The position numbers and the translations under genes are program-made. This document shows positions 63,012 to 64,000 of a stretch of 64,000 nucleotides of DNA, in pieces. Source of the stretch: Ovis canadensis. Taxonomy: Eukaryota > Chordata > Mammalia > Artiodactyla > Bovidae. The notes under the pieces were generated by a model. That model saw only the letters and a list, made by a program, of their open reading frames with translations. It was not told where the DNA came from and searched no databases. The first letter of the stretch is position 1. Each line of letters starts with the position of its first letter. The stretch covers positions 120,736,501 to 120,800,500 of the forward strand of contig NC_091248.1 in NCBI RefSeq assembly GCF_042477335.2, given 5' to 3'.

Positions 63012-63131
63012 AAGAATACTGGAGTGGGTGGCCATTCCCTTCTCTAGGGGATCTTCCCAACCCAAGGATCAAACCCAAGTTGCCTGCATTACAGGCAGAT
63101 TCTTTACCTTCTGAGCCAGCAGGAAAGCCCA
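63012..63131 (-). mobile_element. Bov-tA fragment
   Basis: Reverse partial copy: AAGAATACTGGAGTGGGTGG to GAGCCAGCAGGAAAGCCC. Confidence 0.83.
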
Positions 63132-64000
63132 TACATAGGTAGGCTTGGACATGCATAAAGTATTTTTGGAAGGATAAAGAACAAACTTACTACTGAATGT
63201 CCCTGAGGAGGTGGATACCTGAGGGGCTGGAATAGAGGCAAGAATGCTCTTTTCTCTGTATGTCCTATGTGCTCTTTGAATCTCGGGCCATGGGATGTAT
63301 CGTCTACTCAAAAGTTATTCTTTTTCAAATGAGATGTTTTAGGGAGTAGAATCCACCAGACCTGAGACAGACTGCAGATGAGAGTTGAGATGGGTGTGTG
63401 AAGGAAGACGCCTAGGTTTGGGGCTTAGGCAACTTCACCTGCTTTTATTTGATTGGAAATGCTGGTGGAGGAGCAGGTTTGGTGAGGAAGAAAAGCTGTT
63501 CAGTTTGGGACATGTCGAGTTCCAGATATCTGTCAAATATCCAGGTAGAGTTGTCTAATGGAGAGGCATCTGAGCTGTCTCCTGGGGCTCAGGAGACAGA
63601 ACTAAAGCCAAGATAAGAAGTCTTGAATCACAGACATGTGTGTCAATATCATCCATGGAGGCAGCAGGAACTTCCCAGGTGGTGAGGAAAACAGAGAGCT
63701 TCATGGACCAAAACTATTTAAGAGATGGGGAGAAGAGAGGCAGGCAGAGTGGGAGGCGGGCATGGCACTAGGGGCGTGCTGAGAGGGGGTGAGTGGTCCA
63801 GTGGTATTGAACCCTACAGAGTTTGTGCAAGACTCAGATGGTTCAACGGGGTCAGCTATGGGGAGATGACCTTGATAAGAGTCCTGTTAGTAGCTGGAGG
63901 GGGAAGGTCAAACCACAATGGGGTGGGGACTCACTGTGAGTTCAGCAGACAACAGAGTCTCCTTTTAAGAAGTTTGGCCCTGAAAAGGGAGTAAAAATAT

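Larger units (their letters stand above)
49800..64000. other. Intergenic region upstream of TRPV6, no supported gene
   Basis: SINEs, BovB ends, L1 3' ends, MIR remnants and a (CA)26 tract, separated by non-repetitive DNA in which no conserved exon is recognisable. In human TRPV5 follows TRPV6 here after about 20 kb, so its absence within 14 kb is expected. Regulatory elements for TRPV6 are plausible but not readable by eye. Confidence 0.55.

Overview
This is nuclear DNA from a ruminant, most likely a bovid. The window is full of ruminant-specific retroposons: tRNA-Glu-derived Bov-tA/Bov-A2 SINEs on both strands, CHR-type SINEs, truncated BovB (RTE) LINEs and ruminant L1 3' ends. Old mammalian MIR and L1M remnants also occur. 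Two vertebrate genes can be read exon by exon. They form the tail-to-tail pair EPHB6 (+) / TRPV6 (-), which is the human 7q34 arrangement. The species cannot be fixed from this sequence alone.

Layout. Positions 1-16.3 kb are intergenic and repeat-rich; I could support no gene there. A CpG island at about 16.33-17.12 kb is the likely EPHB6 promoter and first non-coding exon (donor after 17035), followed by a long 5' intron to about 25.7 kb. EPHB6 coding sequence is 16 exons, 25790-32918, joining to 3024 nt (1007 residues). It encodes a receptor pseudokinase with an Eph ligand-binding domain, Cys-rich region, two FN3 domains, one membrane span, a kinase fold lacking the catalytic Lys and both catalytic Asp residues, and a SAM domain. 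EPHB6 ends at a poly(A) signal at 33083. TRPV6 ends from the other strand at a poly(A) signal at 33207-33212. TRPV6 has 15 coding exons running from 49445 or 49325 down to 33560, giving 761 residues from a conserved ACG start or 721 from the AUG. It is the epithelial Ca2+ channel with ankyrin repeats, six membrane spans, a TIID pore motif and a C-terminal calmodulin-binding segment. A TATA box lies at 49771-49777 (-). From 49.8 kb to the end I see only upstream intergenic DNA and repeats; TRPV5, the next gene in human, is not reached.

The two genes are neighbours rather than partners in one pathway. EPHB6 signals at the cell surface without kinase activity; TRPV6 is the vitamin-D-responsive apical Ca2+ entry channel of epithelia.

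The observations most worth checking are: (1) a local duplication of the EPHB6 exon-12 splice donor, creating a second donor exactly 93 nt downstream, in frame and open, at the activation loop of the pseudokinase; (2) a GC-rich 19-bp minisatellite starting at the EPHB6 exon-9 donor; (3) a perfect 9-bp hairpin where the polypyrimidine tract of TRPV6 exon 13 should be, ending in a NAGNAG acceptor; (4) a conserved non-AUG start of TRPV6 exactly 40 codons upstream of the AUG; (5) very closely spaced convergent poly(A) signals; (6) a roughly 1.2-kb-spaced duplication of a nested SINE-in-L1 junction with its flank; (7) a 36-bp minisatellite in TRPV6 intron 1. I found no evidence of a wholly new system; the novelty lies in the structure of these known genes.
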